NCBI RefSeq assembly: GCF_946885725.1
Contig: NZ_CAMPGZ010000012.1
Location: 1-37,639 of the forward strand
Direction of reading: 5' to 3'
Length of the DNA stretch: 37,639 bases
DNA from: an uncultured Nocardioides sp.
GTDB lineage: Bacteria > Actinomycetota > Actinomycetes > Propionibacteriales > Nocardioidaceae
Under the pieces are notes generated by a model. It was not told where the DNA came from. It worked only from the letters and a program-made list of their open reading frames with translations, and searched no databases. Positions 1-13,193 of this stretch are shown one piece after another (position 1 is the stretch's first letter; the number at the start of each line of letters is the position of its first letter). The position numbers and the translations under genes were made by a program.

Positions 1-201
1 GAGGTGGCCGACCGGATCGCGGAGTACCACGACCTCGGCATCGACGAGTTCGTGCTCTCCGGCTACCCGCACCTCGAGGAGGCGTACTGGTTCGGCGAGG
101 GCGTGTTGCCCGTGCTGGCCGAGCGCGGCCTCTGGCAGCACCCCGCCCCGCCCACCGGTCGGGCGTCCGTCCCCTTCGGCGCCCGCACCGCCGCGTCCTG
201 A
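1..201 (+). CDS. LLM-class flavin-dependent monooxygenase, C-terminal end (partial)
   Basis: Only the last 66 codons lie in the window; the gene runs in from the left edge and stops with TGA at 199-201. The visible part has the typical end of bacterial luciferase-like (LLM) FMNH2-dependent monooxygenases of the SsuD type: a region around [25 protein letters not shown] followed by a short variable tail. This segment is the last part of the TIM barrel in alkanesulfonate monooxygenase. The next gene, 23 nt downstream on the same strand, is a flavin reductase, which would supply reduced flavin and supports a two-component monooxygenase. The substrate cannot be told from this fragment; alkanesulfonates are the family default. 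Confidence 0.8.
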   Translation, partial: EVADRIAEYHDLGIDEFVLSGYPHLEEAYWFGEGVLPVLAERGLWQHPAPPTGRASVPFGARTAAS

Positions 202-224
202 CTCCCGACAGGAGCACCGCACCC

Positions 225-746
225 ATGAGCACCCAGATCCCCAGCAAGATCCGCACCCTCACCACCAACCAGGACCTCGACCCCAAGCGGTTGCGCGAGG
301 CGTTCGGCGTCTTCCCGACGGGCGTCGTCGCGGTCGCCGCCGAGGTCGACGGCGAGCTCGTCGGCCTGGCCGCCAGCTCGTTCACCTCGGTGAGCCTCGA
401 GCCGGCTCTGGTGTCGTTCTCGATCGCCAACACCTCGAAGACCTGGCCCGCGCTGCGCACCTCGCCGAGGCTCGGGCTCACCGTCCTCGCCGACCACCAC
501 CACGACGTGTGCCGCCAGCTGGCCGGCCCCGTCGAGTCCCGGTTCGACGGCCTCGCCGTCACGGTCTCCGACGACGGCGCCGCGACCCTCGACGACGGGC
601 TGGTCCGCTACGACTGCTCGATCCACGACGAGGTGGTCGCCGGCGACCACACGATCGTGCTGCTCCGGCTGCACGCGGTCGACAGCGCCGACACGTCGCT
701 GCCGCTGGTCTTCCACCGCTCGGCGTTCGGACGCCTCGCCGGGTAA
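225..746 (+). CDS. Flavin reductase family protein (FMN-binding split barrel)
   Basis: The 173-residue protein matches the HpaC/SsuE-like flavin reductase domain. Visible motifs are the N-terminal FGVFPTGVVAVAAEVDGE strand pair, then GLAASSFTSVSLEPALVSF, which in this family binds flavin, and the C-terminal LRLHAVDSADTSLPLVFHRSAFGRL segment. It is expected to reduce FMN with NAD(P)H in the cytoplasm and pass it to the monooxygenase encoded just upstream. The ATG at 225 is preceded by AGGAG at 210-214, about 10 nt away. The gene is probably co-transcribed with the upstream gene. Length is normal for the family. The partner assignment rests on adjacency. Confidence 0.88.
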   Translation: MSTQIPSKIRTLTTNQDLDPKRLREAFGVFPTGVVAVAAEVDGELVGLAASSFTSVSLEPALVSFSIANTSKTWPALRTSPRLGLTVLADHHHDVCRQLAGPVESRFDGLAVTVSDDGAATLDDGLVRYDCSIHDEVVAGDHTIVLLRLHAVDSADTSLPLVFHRSAFGRLAG

Positions 747-765
747 CGGGCTCCCCGCCGCTCGT

Positions 766-771
766 TAGCGT
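766..771 (+). promoter_or_regulatory. -10 box (TAGCGT) for a leaderless transcript
   Basis: TAGCGT fits the actinobacterial TANNNT -10 pattern and ends 6 nt before the ATG at 778, so the transcript would begin at or very near the start codon. No clear -35 is seen. The same spacing recurs at several other genes here. Confidence 0.5.
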
Positions 772-777
772 GGGGCC

Positions 778-1611
778 ATGCCCGGCACCTACACGCTCAA
801 CGACGGCGCGGTCCTGCCCGCGGTCGGCTTCGGCACCTACCCGCTCCGCGGCCAGGACGGCATCGACGCGATCGTCTCGGCCCTCAGGGTCGGCTACCGC
901 CTGCTCGACACGGCCGTGAACTACGGCAACGAGGAGGAGGTCGGCGAGGCGATCCGGCGGTCCGGCGTACCCCGCGACGAGGTGCTCGTCACCAGCAAGA
1001 TCCCCGGCCGGCACCACGGGTACGACGACGCCATCCGCTCCACCAAGGAGTCGCTGCACCGGCTTGGTCTGGACTACCTCGACCTGCACCTCATCCACTG
1101 GCCGAACCCGCGGGTGGGGAAGTACGTCGAGGCCTGGCGGGCGCTCGTCGACCTGCGCAAGCAGGGGCTGGTCCGGTCGATCGGCGTCTCCAACTTCACC
1201 GAGGAGCACCTCAACCGGATCATGGAGGCGACCGGGGTGACCCCGGCGGTCAACCAGATCGAGCTGCACCCGTACTTCCCGCAGGCGGAGATGCGCGCGG
1301 TGCATGAGCGGCTCGGCATCCGCACCGAGGCGTGGAGCCCGATGGGCAAGCGGCAGGCGCCGTTCGGCGAGCCGCCGGTCGCCGACGCGGCGCGCCGGCA
1401 CGGCGTCACGCCCGGCCAGGTGATCCTGCGCTGGCACCTGGAGCTCGGCAACCTGCCGATCCCGAAGTCCGCCACGCCCGAGCGGCAGCGCCAGAACCTC
1501 GACCTCGACGGCTTCGAGCTCACCGACGACGAGGTCGCCGCGATCACGGCTCTCGGCCGTCCCGACGGTCGGCTGTTCGGCGGCGACCCGGACACGCACG
1601 AGGAGATGTAG
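778..1611 (+). CDS. Aldo/keto reductase (2,5-diketo-D-gluconate reductase type)
   Basis: The 277-residue NADPH-dependent oxidoreductase has a complete AKR fold sequence. The catalytic tetrad is visible: D44 and Y49 in LLDTAVNYGNEEEVG, K74 in VTSKIPG and H107 in LHLIHWPNP. The signature IGVSNFTEEHL and the C-terminal cofactor segment PIPKSATPERQRQNLDL are also present. It should reduce carbonyls to alcohols in the cytoplasm; the physiological substrate is not predictable. The ATG at 778 follows a TAGCGT -10 box by 6 nt and has no Shine-Dalgarno, consistent with a leaderless mRNA. It forms its own transcription unit between the flavin reductase and the YbdK-type ligase. Confidence 0.93.
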   Translation: MPGTYTLNDGAVLPAVGFGTYPLRGQDGIDAIVSALRVGYRLLDTAVNYGNEEEVGEAIRRSGVPRDEVLVTSKIPGRHHGYDDAIRSTKESLHRLGLDYLDLHLIHWPNPRVGKYVEAWRALVDLRKQGLVRSIGVSNFTEEHLNRIMEATGVTPAVNQIELHPYFPQAEMRAVHERLGIRTEAWSPMGKRQAPFGEPPVADAARRHGVTPGQVILRWHLELGNLPIPKSATPERQRQNLDLDGFELTDDEVAAITALGRPDGRLFGGDPDTHEEM

Positions 1612-1664
1612 CGCAGACCTGGCGTGCAGGCCTACGCACGGCCCTCCCGGGGCACCGGCGCGGC

Positions 1665-2759
1665 ATGGACATCAGGAAGGTCGGGATCGAGGAGGAGCTG
1701 ATGCTCGTCGACCCCGACAGCCTCCGGCTCACCGCCGTCGCGCACCAGGCGCTGCGCGAGGAGACCGGCGACGACGTCGAGGCCGAGCTGTTCCTCCAGA
1801 TGCTGGAGACCAGCACGTCGCCGGCCGCCTCCGCCGACGACCTCGCCACCGTGCTCCGGGAGGGCCGTCGCGCGGTGGGGGAGTCGGCCGCTCGCGCGGG
1901 CGCCCGGGCCGTCGCCGTCGGGCTGCCGGTGCTCGCCGACGACACCCGCGACATCACGCCCGACGAGCGCTACCGCCGGATCCGTGACGAGTACGGCGAG
2001 CTCACCGCCCAGGCACTGGCCTGCGGCATGCACGTCCACGTCGACGTCACCGGCGACGACGAGGCGGTCGCGGTGATGGACTCGATCCGCCCCTGGCTGC
2101 CGGTGCTGCTCGCGCTCACCGCGAACTCGCCGTACTGGCGCGGCGGGGACACCGCCCACGCGTCCTGGCGTTCCCAGATCTGGACCCGGTGGCCGACCGG
2201 CGGGCCGTCCGACCCGTTCGTCGACCCGGACGGGTACCGACGCGCGACCGAGCGGCTGCAGGAGTGGGGCGCCGCCCTCGACCCCGGGATGCTCTACCTC
2301 GACGTGCGTCCGGCCCGGAGCTACCCGACCGTCGAGATCCGGGTCAGCGACGTGTGCGTCGACGTGGACGACGCCGTCCTCGTCGGCCTGCTCGCCCGGG
2401 CGCTGGTGGCGACCGAGGCGGCGGCGTGGCGCAATGGTGCCGAACGACCTTCCTGGCGGGTGGACGAGCTCAAGGCGGCGTCCTGGCGGGCGGCCCGCTA
2501 CGGCCTGCCCGGTCCACTCGTGCACCCCGTCGAGATGCGGCTCGCGCCGACGCGGGAGGTCGTCGACTCGCTCGTCGACCACGTCCGTCCGGCGCTGGAG
2601 GAGGCCGGCGACGACTCGCTCGTCGCCGACCTGTTCGAGCAGCTCGTGGCCCGTGGCAACGGCGCCGTACGCTCGCGCGCGGTGCACGAGGCGACCGGGT
2701 CGCTCGAGCGTGTGGTGGCCGACCTCGCCGATCGCACCGAGGCGAGCTGGCAGGGCTGA
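1665..2759 (+). CDS. YbdK-type carboxylate-amine ligase (glutamate-cysteine ligase family 2)
   Basis: The 364-residue protein begins MDIRKVGIEEELMLVD, the diagnostic N-terminus of the GCS2/YbdK family; the reading frame is open further upstream, but the family signature fixes the start at the ATG at 1665. Further family motifs are CGMHVHVDVTGDDEA (about residues 119-133), LTANSPYWRGGDTAHASWRSQIW and the region around DVRPARSYPTVEIRVSDVCVD. Enzymes of this family ligate a carboxylate to an amine using ATP; E. coli YbdK has weak glutamate-cysteine ligase activity and the true role in actinobacteria, which mainly use mycothiol, is unclear. It lies 53 nt after the aldo/keto reductase. Length is normal for the family. 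Confidence 0.9.
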   Translation: MDIRKVGIEEELMLVDPDSLRLTAVAHQALREETGDDVEAELFLQMLETSTSPAASADDLATVLREGRRAVGESAARAGARAVAVGLPVLADDTRDITPDERYRRIRDEYGELTAQALACGMHVHVDVTGDDEAVAVMDSIRPWLPVLLALTANSPYWRGGDTAHASWRSQIWTRWPTGGPSDPFVDPDGYRRATERLQEWGAALDPGMLYLDVRPARSYPTVEIRVSDVCVDVDDAVLVGLLARALVATEAAAWRNGAERPSWRVDELKAASWRAARYGLPGPLVHPVEMRLAPTREVVDSLVDHVRPALEEAGDDSLVADLFEQLVARGNGAVRSRAVHEATGSLERVVADLADRTEASWQG

Positions 2760-2844
2760 CCTGGCCTCGATCGGGCCTCCGTCAGGCGCGGCGCCCTCGG
2801 ACACACCCGCGGCGAGGTTCGCCGTTCGGAGGGCTCCCGAGCAC

Positions 2845-2850
2845 TACGCT
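2845..2850 (+). promoter_or_regulatory. -10 box (TACGCT) for the secreted PKD-like protein
   Basis: TACGCT fits TANNNT and lies 26 nt before the ATG at 2877. The expected transcript start is near 2857. A GAGGGGGG Shine-Dalgarno at about 2861-2868 then sits in a short leader, unlike the leaderless genes nearby. Confidence 0.4.
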
Positions 2851-2876
2851 CACTCCCCTGAGAGGGGGGTCCTGTC

Positions 2877-3650
2877 ATGAGTGTGACCCAGCATGCCCGC
2901 GCCCGGACGGCCGCCACCGGGGCGACCGCGGCGACGCTGCTCCTCGGCGTCGTCGCCTCAACAGCTCCCGCAACCGCTGCCGCTCCCGACACGAAGCCGC
3001 CGGTGGGCTCGTTCGTGCTGCTGTCGGCGGCCAGCTCCGACGACCCCGGCCCGCTGACCGTCGAGGTCGCGCAGGTCTCCCTGAAGGACGACCGGACCCC
3101 CGCCGCCGACATCGTCCGCGAGGTCAACTGGGGCACCGGCGTCGGCTACGAGCCGTGGCGCCGGGGGAGGACCATCTCGTTCGACTACACCTCGGTCGGC
3201 CGCTACGACCTGCGCGTGCGCGTGACCGACGCGGCCGGCAACAGCAGCGTCGAGGGGCTGGGCATCGTCGTCGTTGCCGACTCGTTCGCCCCGGACCTGC
3301 ACGTCAACCAGCCCACCTCGGACCGGGTCGCCTCCTGGCGTTCGGTGCGCGGCTACGCGCGCGACGTCGGCCTCGCCGGCATGGACTTCGTCCGGGTCAA
3401 GGCCTGGCAGATGCGCACCAGCGGCTGGTTCGCCTACCTCGGCGAGAAGAACGGCTGGGTCAAGGCCGGGTCGTGGGCGCGCGCCAAGGCTGCTGCCAAG
3501 CCGGTGCGCGTGCCGACGAGCACCAACGGCGCCTGGACGGCGTCGCTGCGCGGCATCCGGCCCGGTGCCCTGGTCGTGCGCGCGTTCGCACGCGACGCCA
3601 ACGGCAACCGGTCCCCGGCGGTCGTCGTACGCCGCGTCCTGACCCGCTGA
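2877..3650 (+). CDS. Secreted protein with PKD/Ig-like domains, function unknown
   Basis: The 257-residue protein starts with a signal peptide: a short basic region, a hydrophobic core (ATAATLLLGVVASTAPATA) and a likely cleavage after residues ATA near position 35. The mature part holds a PKD-like beta-sandwich (about 40-140) with the typical SFDYTSVGRYDLRVRVTDAAGNSS ending, then a second Ig-like segment whose end reads RAFARDANGNRSPAVVV. No catalytic residues are evident. It is expected outside the cytoplasm and may bind ligands or other wall components. Start choice rests on the signal peptide and the G-rich Shine-Dalgarno 8 nt upstream of the ATG. It converges on the LCP gene, with 16 bp between the stops. 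Confidence 0.75.
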   Translation: MSVTQHARARTAATGATAATLLLGVVASTAPATAAAPDTKPPVGSFVLLSAASSDDPGPLTVEVAQVSLKDDRTPAADIVREVNWGTGVGYEPWRRGRTISFDYTSVGRYDLRVRVTDAAGNSSVEGLGIVVVADSFAPDLHVNQPTSDRVASWRSVRGYARDVGLAGMDFVRVKAWQMRTSGWFAYLGEKNGWVKAGSWARAKAAAKPVRVPTSTNGAWTASLRGIRPGALVVRAFARDANGNRSPAVVVRRVLTR

Positions 3651-3666
3651 CCCCCCTGTCCGGGCC

Positions 3667-4926
3667 TCAGCCGTTGGCCAGGCCCGAGGGGCGGCACAGC
3701 CGGTTCGGCACGTCCGCCGTACGGTCCTCACGGATCAGCTCGAACAGCCGGTCGGCGCGCTCGCGGTCCCAGTTGACCGCGAGGTCGGCGATCGGCACGC
3801 CGCAGGTGAGGCCGTGCTCGTCGTCCACCCGGGTCATCGCCCAGGCGAACTTCATCGTCGAGATCATCGAGGTGTCCTTGCCGACGCGCAGCGAGTCGGA
3901 GCCGGCGGAAGCCAGCCGCAGGTAGCGCACCGGGTTGATCACCGACCACGGCGACGCGGCCTTGGCGCCGACCGCGCTGACCACCTCGCGCTGGTGCCTG
4001 GCCCGGTCGATGTCGCCGAGCGCCGAGGTCTTGCGCGACCGGGCGTAGCCGAGCGCGGTGACCCCGTCGGCCTCCTGGCAGCCCTTCTTCACGTCGAGGT
4101 TGGCCTGCGGGTCCTTCATCCGCTGCTTGGGGCAGATCTCGATCCCGCCGACCGCATCGATGACGTTGACGAACCCGCCGAACCCGATCTCGACGTAGTC
4201 GTCGATCCGGATGCCCGTCGCCAGCTCGATCGTCTGGACGAGCAGCTTGGGACCGCCGTACGCGAACGCCGCGTTGATCTTGGTCCTGCCGTAGCCGGGC
4301 ACCTCGACGAGGCTGTCGCGCGGGATCGACATCAGCAGGTTCGGGCCCTGGCCGGTGTGCAGCAGCATGATCGTGTCGGTGCGCCGGCCCGATCCCTTGC
4401 CGGTGCCGAACTTCAGCTGCTCCTTGCGGGAGAGACCCTCGCGGCTGTCGCTGCCGACGAGGAGGTACGTCGTGCCCTCCTGCGCCGCCGGCCGGTCTCC
4501 GCCGGGGTCGGTGTTGACCTTGTCGACCTTCGACCACGCCCACAGGGGTACGGCGACCAGGAAGACCAGCCACAGCAGCAGCGCGATCTTCAGCCAGCCG
4601 AGACGGAACCGCCGGCGCGGGGCGCGCGGCGGCCGGCTCGGCGGCGGGGTGGCCGTCGCGACGCCGGAGCGCGGACCGCGGGGTCCGCCACCGCCGGTCT
4701 GGGTGCGCGGTGCGGGCGGCTGCTCGTACGGCTGTCCACGGCGGCCGCCGGGACGGCCCATCGTGGGCATGATGCGAGTGGGCTCCGGGTCGCTGCCGGC
4801 CCCCGCTCCCGAACTCGACCCACGCCCACCCCGCTCGGCGTCGCCGCCGTACAGCCAGTGGTAGTCAGACCCGACGTCGCCCTGGTAGCCGTGGGTGCGA
4901 CGCGAGCCCTGCGGGGGTTCGGACAT
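3667..4926 (-). CDS. LytR-CpsA-Psr (LCP) family glycan ligase
   Basis: The 419-residue protein has a disordered Gly/Pro/Arg-rich cytoplasmic N-terminus (about 1-105), one transmembrane helix (LKIALLLWLVFLVAVPLWAW, about 112-131) and an extracytoplasmic LCP domain. LCP signatures include YLLVGSDSREG, GRRTDTIMLLHTG, SIPRDSLVEVPGYGRTKINAAFAYGG and ALGYARSRKTSALGDIDRARHQ. The aspartate and arginines in these motifs bind the pyrophosphate of polyprenyl-linked glycans. The enzyme attaches such glycans to peptidoglycan. The start is placed at the ATG at 4926, 7 nt after a TAGCGT -10 on the minus strand; another in-frame ATG at 4932 lies between that hexamer and the chosen start and is less likely. 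It is divergent from the thioesterase gene. Similar to Rv3267 (CpsA-like) in the matching mycobacterial neighbourhood. Confidence 0.92.
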   Translation of the reverse strand: MSEPPQGSRRTHGYQGDVGSDYHWLYGGDAERGGRGSSSGAGAGSDPEPTRIMPTMGRPGGRRGQPYEQPPAPRTQTGGGGPRGPRSGVATATPPPSRPPRAPRRRFRLGWLKIALLLWLVFLVAVPLWAWSKVDKVNTDPGGDRPAAQEGTTYLLVGSDSREGLSRKEQLKFGTGKGSGRRTDTIMLLHTGQGPNLLMSIPRDSLVEVPGYGRTKINAAFAYGGPKLLVQTIELATGIRIDDYVEIGFGGFVNVIDAVGGIEICPKQRMKDPQANLDVKKGCQEADGVTALGYARSRKTSALGDIDRARHQREVVSAVGAKAASPWSVINPVRYLRLASAGSDSLRVGKDTSMISTMKFAWAMTRVDDEHGLTCGVPIADLAVNWDRERADRLFELIREDRTADVPNRLCRPSGLANG

Positions 4927-4933
4927 GCCCATG

Positions 4934-4943
4934 ACGCTACCGT
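4934..4943. promoter_or_regulatory. Overlapping divergent -10 boxes of the LCP and thioesterase genes
   Basis: On the plus strand TACCGT (4938-4943) ends 7 nt before the thioesterase ATG at 4951. On the minus strand TAGCGT (4939 down to 4934) ends 7 nt before the LCP ATG at 4926. The two hexamers share the self-complementary TA at 4938-4939. Both transcripts would be leaderless, with start sites 25 bp apart, and the two polymerases could not bind at the same time. Confidence 0.5.
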
Positions 4944-4950
4944 GCCCCTC

Positions 4951-5475
4951 ATGACGCCCGTGTCAGACGGGGCGGAGGCATTGCCTCCGTCACACGCGCG
5001 CACGTCCCTGTCGATGCTGGCCGACACCACCCACGTGAACCTCCTCGGCAACGTGCACGGCGGCGTCGTGATGCGGCTCGTCGACTCGACCGCCGGCGCG
5101 GTCGCGCAGCGCCACAGCGGCGGTCCCGCGGTCACCGCGGCGATGGACGAGATGGCGTTCCTCGAGCCGGTCCAGGTCGGCGACATCCTGCGCGCGGTCG
5201 CCCAGGTCAACTGGGCCGGGCGTACCTCGATGGAGATCGGCGTGCGGGTCGAGTCGGAGCCGTGGAACGAGGCCGGCAGCGAGCCGCTCCACGTCGCGTC
5301 GGCGTACCTCGTCTTCGTCGCCATCGACGACCACGGCCACCCCCGGCCGATCCCGCGGCTCGCCCCGCAGACCCCCGACGAGGTACGACGCGAGCGCGAG
5401 GCGGAGATCCGGCGCGCGCACCGGTTGGCCCGTCGTGCGGAGATCGAGGCCGGCCGGGAGCACCACGCGCGCTGA
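4951..5475 (+). CDS. Acyl-CoA thioesterase, hotdog fold (YciA/BFIT-like)
   Basis: The 174-residue single hotdog-domain protein belongs to the acyl-CoA thioester hydrolase family. Key parts are LADTTHVNLLGNVHGGVVMRLVDSTAGAVAQRHS (residues about 23-56), where N and HGG form the N-terminal active-site helix region, then VTAAMDEMAFLEPVQVGDILRAVAQVNWAGRTSMEIGV. It should hydrolyse acyl-CoA thioesters in the cytoplasm. The frame is open far upstream because of high GC; the ATG at 4951 is chosen since the homologous domain begins shortly after and a TACCGT -10 lies 7 nt upstream. The charged C-terminal tail (about 140-174, rich in Arg and Glu) is helical. A repeat element starts 13 bp after the stop. 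Confidence 0.88.
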   Translation: MTPVSDGAEALPPSHARTSLSMLADTTHVNLLGNVHGGVVMRLVDSTAGAVAQRHSGGPAVTAAMDEMAFLEPVQVGDILRAVAQVNWAGRTSMEIGVRVESEPWNEAGSEPLHVASAYLVFVAIDDHGHPRPIPRLAPQTPDEVRREREAEIRRAHRLARRAEIEAGREHHAR

Positions 5476-5487
5476 GCGCCGGGGCCT

Positions 5488-5547
5488 TGCGGTTTGGTCC
5501 CCAACCGCACGCCGCACCGGCGTGTCGCTGCGGTTCGTGACCAATCG
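5488..5547 (+). repeat. 60-bp intergenic repeat, copy A (two conserved arms, variable middle)
   Basis: A 22-bp arm (5488-5509) contains the inverted pair TGCGGTT/AACCGCA around an 8-nt loop. It is followed by a 19-bp variable middle and a 19-bp arm, TGCGGTTCGTGACCAATCG (5529-5547). An inverted copy lies at 17460-17519: the 22-bp arm is identical, the 19-bp arm matches at 17 positions, and the middle has the same length but unrelated sequence. TTGGTC in the first arm can also pair with GACCAA in the second, so alternative hairpins are possible. Copy A starts 13 bp after the thioesterase stop. It may be a REP-like element or a transcription terminator. Confidence 0.75.
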
Positions 5548-5591
5548 ACGGGCCGTGACGAGTTCGGTCCGGGTCCGGCGTGGCGAGCCGC

Positions 5592-5617
5592 CTGTGACTC
5601 CTGTGACTGGTGATACT
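5592..5617 (+). promoter_or_regulatory. Direct repeat (possible MtrA-type box) and -10 of the second LCP gene
   Basis: CTGTGACT occurs twice, at 5592-5599 and 5601-5608, giving GTGAC-N4-GTGAC with a 9-bp period. This resembles the direct-repeat sites reported for MtrA in mycobacteria and Streptomyces, and MtrA is encoded later in this window. GATACT at 5612-5617 could be a -10, placing the transcript start near 5624, about 37 nt before the ATG at 5661. The assignment to MtrA is inference from motif shape. Confidence 0.35.
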
Positions 5618-5660
5618 TGGCGGGCCGCACTTCCGATTGCAGACCTGGAAGGCACCGCCC

Positions 5661-7163
5661 ATGCCACCCGTCACTTCCCCCGGGTCGGACCAGCTCCACC
5701 GCGACCGCGCCAACCAAGCCCCTCGAGCCCACTCCCGCTTCGGCGACCGTGACGCCGCCCGGGTGCGGTTCCGCCGCGCGCTCGCCCTGCTGCTGATGAC
5801 CCTGGTGCTGCCCGGCTCGGCGCAGCTGGTCGCGGGCAGCAAGCAGGTCGGGCGGATCGCGCTGCGCGTCGTCCTCGCGCTCATCGCCACCGTCCTGTTC
5901 GTCGGGCTGCTCGGCTGGAAGTGGCACGGCGTCGTCTACTTCCTCGCCAGCAACACCGTTGCGCTCGGAGTGCTGCGCCTGCTGCTGGCCGGGCTCGCCG
6001 TCGGCTGGGCACTGCTGTTCCTCGACGCCTGGCGGCTCGGGCGCCCGCTGGAGCTGATGCGCAAGCAGCGGCTCGCGATGGTCGGGCTCAACGGCGTGCT
6101 GTGCTTCTCGGTCGCCGGCGGGCTGCTGTTCGCCTCGCACGTCGTCGCGGTTCAGCGCGGCTTCGTCGCCGCGATGTTCGGCGACGGGGTGGTGAGCGAC
6201 GCGACCCACGGCCGCTACAACATCCTGCTGCTCGGGGGCGACTCCGGCCAGGACCGCTGGGGCCTGCGGCCCGACAGCATCTCGGTGGCCAGCATCGACC
6301 AGGAGACCGGCCGCGCGATCCTGTTCGGGCTGCCGCGCAACATGACGAACTTCCCGTTCCCCGAGGGCTCGGTGATGGCCGAGCAGTTCCCGGACGGCTA
6401 CGACTGCGGCCCCGAGTGCGAGCTGAACAGCCTGGCCACCTGGGCGCAGGACAACAAGGCGCTGTTCCCCGGCGAGGACAACCCCGGCGTCGCGGCGACC
6501 ATCGAGGGCGTCGAGGGCATCACCGGCCTGAAGATCAACTACTACGCGATGGTCAACCTCCAGGGCTTCCGCAGCCTGGTCCAAGCCGTCGGTGGTCTCG
6601 AGCTCAACGTCCGCGACCGGATCCCGATCGGCGGCGTCGGCGGACCCGTCACCGGCTACATCGAGCCCGGCGTGCAGCGGCTCAACGGCTTCCAGACGCT
6701 GTGGTTCGCCCGCTCACGCGAGAGCGCCGACGACTACTCGCGGATGGCCCGGCAGAAGTGCGTGATGAACGCGATGCTGCAGCAACTCTCCCCGCGCACG
6801 GTCGTCACGAAGTTCGAGGACATCGCCGCGGCGAGCGAGCAGCTCATCACCACCAACCTTCCGGCGTCCGAGCTCGGCACGTTCGCGGAGCTGGCGATGA
6901 AGGCGCGCAGCCAGCCGATCAGCTCGGTGTCGTTCGTGCCGCCGAAGATCAACACCGGCAACCCGGACATCGACAAGATCCACGCGATGGTCGAGCGGGC
7001 CATCGAGAAGTCCGAGGGTGACGGCGGCAAGAGCAAGGCCGACAAGCCGCGCAAGCGCAAGGGCTTCTCCCGCGCAGGCTCGTCGACCGTGGGCGGCGCC
7101 ATCGGCAGCTACTCCGAGGGGTACGCCGCCAACAGCGCCGACGACCTCTCCTCGGCCTGCTGA
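5661..7163 (+). CDS. LCP family protein with four N-terminal membrane helices
   Basis: The 500-residue protein has four predicted transmembrane segments (about 38-58, 65-87, 98-122, 138-163) before an LCP domain starting near 187. LCP motifs are NILLLGGDSGQDRWGLRPDSISVASID, LFGLPRNMTNFPFP, GLKINYYAMVNLQGFRSLVQAVGGLEL and LNGFQTLWFARSRESADDYSRMARQ. It is expected to transfer lipid-linked glycans onto peptidoglycan at the outer face of the membrane. Most LCP proteins have one to three helices, so the four-helix N-terminus is a variant. The C-terminus is Lys/Arg-rich and then Ser/Gly-rich. The ATG at 5661 has GGAAGG 8 nt upstream. It precedes the galactan operon, which suggests galactan as the glycan attached. 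Confidence 0.9.
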   Translation: MPPVTSPGSDQLHRDRANQAPRAHSRFGDRDAARVRFRRALALLLMTLVLPGSAQLVAGSKQVGRIALRVVLALIATVLFVGLLGWKWHGVVYFLASNTVALGVLRLLLAGLAVGWALLFLDAWRLGRPLELMRKQRLAMVGLNGVLCFSVAGGLLFASHVVAVQRGFVAAMFGDGVVSDATHGRYNILLLGGDSGQDRWGLRPDSISVASIDQETGRAILFGLPRNMTNFPFPEGSVMAEQFPDGYDCGPECELNSLATWAQDNKALFPGEDNPGVAATIEGVEGITGLKINYYAMVNLQGFRSLVQAVGGLELNVRDRIPIGGVGGPVTGYIEPGVQRLNGFQTLWFARSRESADDYSRMARQKCVMNAMLQQLSPRTVVTKFEDIAAASEQLITTNLPASELGTFAELAMKARSQPISSVSFVPPKINTGNPDIDKIHAMVERAIEKSEGDGGKSKADKPRKRKGFSRAGSSTVGGAIGSYSEGYAANSADDLSSAC

Positions 7164-7174
7164 CCACGCGTCGG

Positions 7175-7180
7175 TAGGGT
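7175..7180 (+). promoter_or_regulatory. -10 box (TAGGGT) of the galactan operon
   Basis: TAGGGT lies 7 nt before the GTG at 7188 and just after the stop of the LCP gene (7163). It fits a leaderless start for the double glycosyltransferase gene and the closely linked genes after it. Confidence 0.5.
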
Positions 7181-7187
7181 CGCGCGG

Positions 7188-12281
<5,094 letters not shown>

Positions 12282-12282
<1 letters not shown>

Positions 12283-13190
12283 TGACCGCCATCGTGGACC
12301 GCGACCGCACCGAGGGGCCGGAGGACGACACCGCGGGGATGCGGTCGCCCGCGCCCCAGGGCGGGCTCGTCGACGTCTTCCGGCACCGCTACATCCTCAA
12401 GCTGCTGGTACGCCGCGAGATCCAGGCGCGCTACCAGGGCTCGGTGCTCGGCCTGCTCTGGTCGTACGTGCAGCCGGCGACGCGGTTCGTCATGTACTAC
12501 TTCGTCATCGGTCTGGTCATGGGCCTCGACCGCGGCGTGGAGTACTTCGGCATCCACATGTTCGCCGGCATGGTGTTCGTCCACTACTTCACCGAGACGT
12601 TCACCGCCGGCACGCGCTCGATCATGCGGAACTCGTCGATCGTGAAGAAGATGGCGATGCCGCGGGAGATGTTCCCGGTCGCCTCGATGCTCGTGTCGGC
12701 GTACCACATCATCCCGCAGCTGATCATCCTCGTGAGCGTCTGCATGCTCGTCGGGTGGTCGCCGGACCTGCCCGGCTTCCTGGCCGGCCTGCTCGGCTTC
12801 GCGATCGTGGCCGTCATGGGCACGTCGCTCGCGCTGCTGTTCAGCGCGGCCAACGTGTTCGCGCGCGACTTTTCCAACATCGTGCAGACGCTGACGAACT
12901 TCGTGCACCTGGCGGTGCCGATGATCTACCCGTTCACACTGGTCGCGTCGCGGTTCGGCGCCGAGTACGTCAATCTCTACCTCGCCAACCCGCTCGCCGA
13001 AGCGGTGCTGCTCATCCAGCGCTGCTTCTGGGTCGGCGTCACCGAGGACCCGGAGCAGACCGCCCTCATCCACATGCCCGACTGGCTGTTCACGCGAGGC
13101 CTGATCCAGCTCGCGGCCTGCCTCGTCTTCCTGTTGATCGCCCAGCTGGTGTTCACCCGGCTGGAGCGGAAGTTCCCGGAGCGGCTCTAG
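12282..13190 (+). CDS. wzm: ABC transporter permease for lipid-linked galactan (Wzm type)
   Basis: The 302-residue membrane protein of the ABC-2 permease family has six predicted helices and the family N-terminus LVRREIQARYQGSVLGLLWSYVQPATRFVMYYFVIGLVMG. An amphipathic segment RNSSIVKKMAMPREMFPVASML follows, as in polysaccharide exporters. With the next gene it would move polyprenyl-linked galactan across the membrane, like Rv3783 with Rv3781 in mycobacteria. The ATG at 12282 overlaps the glfT2 stop (TGATGA), which points to translational coupling. The first ~25 residues are charged and variable. Length and topology are typical for Wzm. Confidence 0.93.
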
Positions 13191-13193
13191 CGC

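Noticed and set aside
5488..5547. Integron-type attC site
   Set aside because: Fixed arms with a variable middle suggested it, but there is no integrase, no cassette array, and the arm sequences do not fit the attC core.
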